Below, piece after piece: positions 4,260 to 8,410 of a stretch of 8,410 nt of DNA. Position 1 is the stretch's first letter. Each line of letters opens with the position of its first letter. Under the pieces are notes generated by a model that saw only the letters and a list, made by a program, of their open reading frames with translations, was not told the DNA's origin and did no database searches. A program made the position numbers and the translations under genes. The stretch comes from a bacterium (GTDB lineage: Bacteria; Bacteroidota; Bacteroidia; Cytophagales; Thermonemataceae), in the NCBI GenBank assembly GCA_025362415.1, contig JANYGM010000445.1, forward strand, positions 1 to 8,410, given 5' to 3'.

Positions 4260-7200
4260 CTATTGTTTAGCTAATCTTTTAAAGATTTTGCCTTTTAAAG
4301 TTTCTACTTCCATCAGATAGATGCCACTAGGCAGTTTATCCAAAGAAATAGTCTTCAAATTACTATTATTATAAGAAGTAAATAAGATTGTTCCTTGTGT
4401 ATCATACACACGCACAACAGATTTAGTCATATTTATTCCACCAAAATCAACATTAAAATCTTTAGTTGAAGGGTTTGGAGAAATTTTAACTAAATTAGAA
4501 AGTGAATTGTCAATTGCTGTTGCAGGGTCTTGAGGGGCAGCAACAACAGCAAAAGTGAAAGTTTTATCAACAGAACAAACAGTAGAAGTTCTAGCAGTAA
4601 CCACATAATTAGTTGATGCCGTTATTGCCGTTGGTACCCCAGAAATCAAACCAGTTATTGCATTAAGAGCAAGCCCCGCAGGCAAGGTAGGAGAGACAGA
4701 ATAGAGAAGTGTTCCAAAAGTAGCCGTAGCACCAGCATTTAAATTATAATTGCTTCCCACTGTAGCTATTGTTGGTACTGCCGTACTTACCGTAAAAATT
4801 GGACAAATAGGTGCAACTGCATTGACAACTATCGTAAAGCTTTTATCAGCAAAGCAAGCAGTAGAAGTACGAGATCTTACTACATAAATTGCCGAAGCAG
4901 TGGCGAAAGTTGGTACACCGCTTATTAAACCAGTTGTTGCATCAAGTCCAAGACCAGCAGGTAAAAAAGGAGAAACTGTGTAAGAAAGTGTTCCAAAAGT
5001 AGCTGTAGCAGCTGCATTTAGGCTATACACAACGCCTACAGTCGCAATATTAGGTATTGCTGTGCTTACCGTAAAAATTGGACAAGGTGGTGCATTAACA
5101 ATAATGGTAACTGTTCTGGTGATAGCAACACAACCTATTGGCGCACTTTGCACTGCATTGATTATACAAGAAATACCAGTAGTTGGAGTAATTGTAGTTG
5201 GTGTTCCGCTTATCAATCCAGTTGTTAAATCAAGACTAAGCCCCAACGGCAAGGCAGGAGAGGCAACCGCTAATGTGTAGGCAACAACAGCAGTAATAGG
5301 GGTTACAGCAACGCTGAATGTATAAGGTACACCCACAACTCCCACAGGAACAGTATTTGTACCATTTGCAAGTGTTACACAAGTGAGCCCGACAAATTCA
5401 AAAGCACCTACATCAGGTGTGGTAGTATTGCGAGTAGCACCTGTAATATCAAGTGGAACACTTGTAATAGGCAGCCCTTTATTATCTAGTGCTAGAGTGG
5501 AAGGCGTTAGATTAGTCGCAGAAATAAAGGCAGGATTTATAGCAACAGAAGCAGCGTCTTGTCCTGTTGCCGTTTGCCAAGCAGCAAGGTTTGTGCGTGC
5601 TGTGCCTAAAAAGCCAATATTCGCACCTGCTGAATAATAGTTATTATTATTGATGCTTGTAAATGCGCTGCTAGGCGCACTAGAATAAATAGCATACGGA
5701 TTACCAATAGTTTGCGGATTAGCAAATATATTATTACGAATATTCAAATTTGTTACACCAGCAGCAATATTAATAGCCGCTGGATTACCAACTGCATTAA
5801 TTTGGTTTGTATTCATATTGATAGTGTTGTGATAGATATTTATCCCACTTCCAGTATTAATCATAATACCATAACCGTTATCTGCATAGCTACCACCTAT
5901 ACTACCACTACTAGCTATGTCAGATATAACATTATTGAAGATATTAACAGTATTAGTTAAGCTAGCCCCTGTACTCAAGAATATACCTGATGCACCACCA
6001 TCTGTGGTACGTCCATTTTTTACATTCCTAATAATATTACCACTAATGTTACAAACAGAATTTGACATAGAACTTATTACACAAATACCAAAATTGCTAT
6101 CATTGGTATTAATATTAATATCTGTAATGGTATTATTTGCTACAATAAAATTTTTAGCAACCCTAACATTTATTCCGTCAACCACATTACTTATGATGTT
6201 GTCAGTAATCACCCAACCACTATCATATGTAAGGCTACCAGTAACAAAAATACCTGTTCTAGCCCTTGATAATACATTATTAGAGATAGTTAGGTTTGTA
6301 TTAGCTACTTCAGCAGGATTTCCCAATATCATAGACCCACCTGCTATTATATTACCTACCAAGGCAGAAGAGTTACCTCCTGCAATAATGCAGTTTTTGA
6401 TAGTATTATTTGTAGCACCATCAGTAGGAGTGGAAGCTACCACAACATTGGCGGATATTGAACCTACTGTTGCTATTGCATTTGTTGTGATAGTCAAATT
6501 ACGTGTATTACCAGCCCCATTGGAGCCATCTATTGTCACGAAATCAGCCCCACTTAATCTAAAACCGACCACCTCTGTGGTTACTGTAATAACTGGGCTA
6601 ACACCTGCTGCAGGCTTAATAGTGAGTGTGTTTGTAGCATTTGAGGTTGCATTGGCAATAATAGTGATAGGAAATGTTTCTGTTGGGTAAGTAGCATCTA
6701 TCAAAGAAAATATCACTGCACCTGTCATACAAGAATTATTATAGGCATTGACGGCAGCCGTAATGGTAGGATATGCGCCCATTGCTCCCACGGTGTAAAT
6801 ACCACCTAATGGAACAAAATTCATATAGCTACTTGGCTTTGTAGGTGGAGTACTTGCTGCAAGAGGACTTACTGTAAAACCACCTGCACCAGTTTTAGGA
6901 AAAGTACCTATATTATTAGAAGGGGCATTATCTCTTGCTACAATATAGTAAGAAAGCACATCACCAGCCACAGTACCAGCTCCAAATGTGAAAGAATAAC
7001 CACCAACTCCAAAAGTACCTACAGCGGCTGTATAAGGACCTGCGTTTGATTTCCAATAGAGTACAGGAAGTCCTGCACCAGTTGTAGGCACACCACTAAT
7101 GTCGGTTATAGTAGCTGTTAGCGTACGTGCGCCAGCCGTACAAAGTCCTATAAGAGGGGTATAAGTAATAACTGGAGGCAATAAATCTGCATAAATACCG

Positions 7201-8410
7201 TTAAACTCGTAAGCTCCTATATCTGGCAATGTGCCTGGTGTTAGAGGACGAACGGCATTTGTGTAATCATTGTTAATGCCAAGACTTGATATAAGAACAC
7301 CACCACTTTCCATACCTGTAATTGTATTTGTAGGGATAGTCAAAACAGCATCACTTGTGAAAGGTGCATTTTGGTTGGTGGCTGGCAGAGAGGATGTGTC
7401 TAACCCTGTAATATCTTGTAGTGCAGCTAGATTGAGAATATTTCCTGTTCCAACGGTATTACCTATTTTCCCCATAAAATAGCCTGCTGTTGGAGGAACA
7501 AAGTAAGCATTATTATTGATAATATTATTTGCAAATGAATAAGAAGGGGGAAATCTTATAGCCACAATTTCCACGTTAGAAGTGGCACTAGTAGTGATTT
7601 TGTTAGCAAAAATATTATTACGTATATCAATAAAAGAAGTATAAGCATCTATTGCAAGGGCAGCACTAGAACAGCCACTTATACCGCCTATTACACCATA
7701 ATTTCCGTATAAATGTACAGAATTATAATAGATTTTATCACCAGAAGTCCTATTCATTTTTATACCAGATGCTTGTTGTGTTACGCCGCCATTGTTGTTA
7801 TTGATGGTTTGTATATCATAGATGAGGTTATTTATTACAATACACATCTGTGTATCATCCATACCAATGCCACAAGCACCAGCTATTGCAGTAGAGCTTT
7901 GCCAAACACCATAAATTTTATTTCTGCTAATGGTAACTGCTCTGGAGAAATTGATGGTGCCTAAACTAGACATACTAATCCCAGTCACATTATTAGTGGA
8001 AGTTCCACCAGATTTGATGTTAGCTATTTCGTTCAACTCAACCAACGTGCTAGTAACTCCACTTAACAATATACCTTTATCAGATATTCTATCAGCGTCA
8101 ATATTCGTGATAGAACCTATTGTATTTCCTCTAATTACGATATCTCTGGATAGATTAGTATTTAATCCAGCTATATAAATACCTATGCGAGCCGTAACAA
8201 TAGTATTATTTTGGATAACAAAATTATTGTAGCCAATACCCGTACCGTCTAGAAATGTAGGAATGGCACTATTATCACCTGCATAAATCCCAAAAGCACT
8301 ATTAGAAACACCTGCAAGTGGCAAACCACTTGCTCCTTGTGAAGAGCCTCTTATCATACAGTTTTTAACAGTATTATTGATAGCTCCCAAGCCTAAAGTT
8401 GTACGACCAA
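4260..8410 (-). CDS. Giant secreted beta-helix/Ig-like protein with T9SS sorting domain (N-terminus outside window)
   Basis: At least 1,382 residues are visible. The frame stays open to the right edge (GRTTLGLGAINN...), so the signal peptide and real start lie beyond 8410. Residue numbers here count from a TTG at 8390, which is only a reference point. A first right-handed parallel beta-helix with repeated NNTI/GI rungs spans about 1-380 and closes with PDIGAYEF (389-396). An Ig-like or fibronectin-like linker spans about 400-510. A second beta-helix module begins with YTVGAMGAYPTITAAVNAY (532-550) and ends with PDVGAFEF (992-999). Three Ig-like putative domains (He_PIG type, LPxGLxLDxxTGLISGxPT) span about 1004-1287. 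A type A T9SS C-terminal sorting domain follows from about 1300 (LVKISPNPS ... SGIYLMEV ... KGKIFKRL). The protein should be exported by Sec, pass the outer membrane by T9SS and be anchored or released at the surface; adhesion or glycan binding is plausible. No catalytic motif is recognised. Confidence 0.9.
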   Translation of the reverse strand, partial: GRTTLGLGAINNTVKNCMIRGSSQGASGLPLAGVSNSAFGIYAGDNSAIPTFLDGTGIGYNNFVIQNNTIVTARIGIYIAGLNTNLSRDIVIRGNTIGSITNIDADRISDKGILLSGVTSTLVELNEIANIKSGGTSTNNVTGISMSSLGTINFSRAVTISRNKIYGVWQSSTAIAGACGIGMDDTQMCIVINNLIYDIQTINNNNGGVTQQASGIKMNRTSGDKIYYNSVHLYGNYGVIGGISGCSSAALAIDAYTSFIDIRNNIFANKITTSATSNVEIVAIRFPPSYSFANNIINNNAYFVPPTAGYFMGKIGNTVGTGNILNLAALQDITGLDTSSLPATNQNAPFTSDAVLTIPTNTITGMESGGVLISSLGINNDYTNAVRPLTPGTLPDIGAYEFNGIYADLLPPVITYTPLIGLCTAGARTLTATITDISGVPTTGAGLPVLYWKSNAGPYTAAVGTFGVGGYSFTFGAGTVAGDVLSYYIVARDNAPSNNIGTFPKTGAGGFTVSPLAASTPPTKPSSYMNFVPLGGIYTVGAMGAYPTITAAVNAYNNSCMTGAVIFSLIDATYPTETFPITIIANATSNATNTLTIKPAAGVSPVITVTTEVVGFRLSGADFVTIDGSNGAGNTRNLTITTNAIATVGSISANVVVASTPTDGATNNTIKNCIIAGGNSSALVGNIIAGGSMILGNPAEVANTNLTISNNVLSRARTGIFVTGSLTYDSGWVITDNIISNVVDGINVRVAKNFIVANNTITDININTNDSNFGICVISSMSNSVCNISGNIIRNVKNGRTTDGGASGIFLSTGASLTNTVNIFNNVISDIASSGSIGGSYADNGYGIMINTGSGINIYHNTINMNTNQINAVGNPAAINIAAGVTNLNIRNNIFANPQTIGNPYAIYSSAPSSAFTSINNNNYYSAGANIGFLGTARTNLAAWQTATGQDAASVAINPAFISATNLTPSTLALDNKGLPITSVPLDITGATRNTTTPDVGAFEFVGLTCVTLANGTNTVPVGVVGVPYTFSVAVTPITAVVAYTLAVASPALPLGLSLDLTTGLISGTPTTITPTTGISCIINAVQSAPIGCVAITRTVTIIVNAPPCPIFTVSTAIPNIATVGVVYSLNAAATATFGTLSYTVSPFLPAGLGLDATTGLISGVPTFATASAIYVVRSRTSTACFADKSFTIVVNAVAPICPIFTVSTAVPTIATVGSNYNLNAGATATFGTLLYSVSPTLPAGLALNAITGLISGVPTAITASTNYVVTARTSTVCSVDKTFTFAVVAAPQDPATAIDNSLSNLVKISPNPSTKDFNVDFGGINMTKSVVRVYDTQGTILFTSYNNSNLKTISLDKLPSGIYLMEVETLKGKIFKRLAKQ
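4263..4493 (-). other. T9SS type A C-terminal sorting domain
   Basis: This covers residues 1300-1376 of the surface protein. SPNPS opens the domain, followed by the strand VVRVYDTQG, the conserved LPSGIYLMEVE, and a basic end (KIFKRLAKQ). This pattern is recognised by the type IX secretion machinery and is removed after export. It is the clearest marker that the host belongs to the Bacteroidota. Confidence 0.93.
4530..5084 (-). repeat. Two tandem 93-residue Ig-like repeats
   Basis: The unit beginning CPIFTVSTA occurs at residues 1103 (unit 4806-5084) and 1196 (unit 4530-4805), exactly 279 bases apart. Both contain ATVG, N-A-ATATFGTL, LPAGL, TGLISGVPT and RTST. The DNA around both unit starts is nearly identical (for example TTACCGTAAAAATTGGACAA at 4787-4806 and 5066-5085), so the duplication is fairly recent. 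A more diverged third unit precedes them at about 5085-5381. Confidence 0.85.

Noticed and set aside
5917..6690. Long open frame (257 codons) on the plus strand inside the surface-protein gene
   Set aside because: It is antisense to a clearly coding frame with beta-helix rungs. Its hydrophobic, low-complexity translation reflects the N/T/I-rich complementary codons. The other plus-strand frames between 5062 and 8178 are rejected for the same reason.

Overview
The window looks like a Bacteroidota chromosome, most likely from the Cytophagales or a related order. Four things support this. The DNA is AT-rich. There are two good matches to the Bacteroidota -7 promoter element TAnnTTTG. Ribosome binding sites are weak or A-rich. 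A giant surface protein ends in a type IX secretion (T9SS) sorting domain. No species can be named from the sequence alone.

Layout. Positions 1-75 hold a duplicated terminator arm from an upstream gene. Positions 177-879 hold a two-gene cassette: a small uncharacterised protein whose end overlaps a HEPN-domain protein, a pair with the look of an RNA-targeting toxin-antitoxin or defence module. Positions 880-932 are an orphan copy of the first codons of rsmG. Two strong hairpins follow. Positions 1086-2768 are a compact type II restriction-modification system. Its methyltransferase runs rightward from its own promoter. Its ScaI-like endonuclease and an XRE/C-type regulator run leftward as a two-gene unit. 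The complete rsmG (16S rRNA m7G527 methyltransferase) follows at 2914-3537. Positions 3538-4259 contain terminators, a promoter-like site, a small Lys/Glu-rich reading frame without a usable in-frame start, and a strongly folded repeat-like element. From 4260 to the right edge, on the minus strand, lies most of a very large secreted beta-helix/Ig-like protein.

The main observation is that the restriction-modification cassette is bracketed by two copies of the rsmG 5' end. These agree at 48 of 53 bases, and all five differences are synonymous. The start of rsmG therefore appears to be an insertion or recombination site for defence cassettes. The orphan copy seems to have diverged while it was still a functional gene, which suggests that DNA from a related strain was recombined in. 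A weaker third match to the same sequence lies left of the HEPN cassette, so the two cassettes may have accumulated stepwise at one hotspot.

Functionally, the left half is a small defence island: the methyltransferase would protect host DNA, the endonuclease would cut unmodified DNA (AGTACT is predicted by family resemblance), and the regulator would time endonuclease expression. The right half is housekeeping (rsmG) and cell-surface biology (the T9SS cargo).
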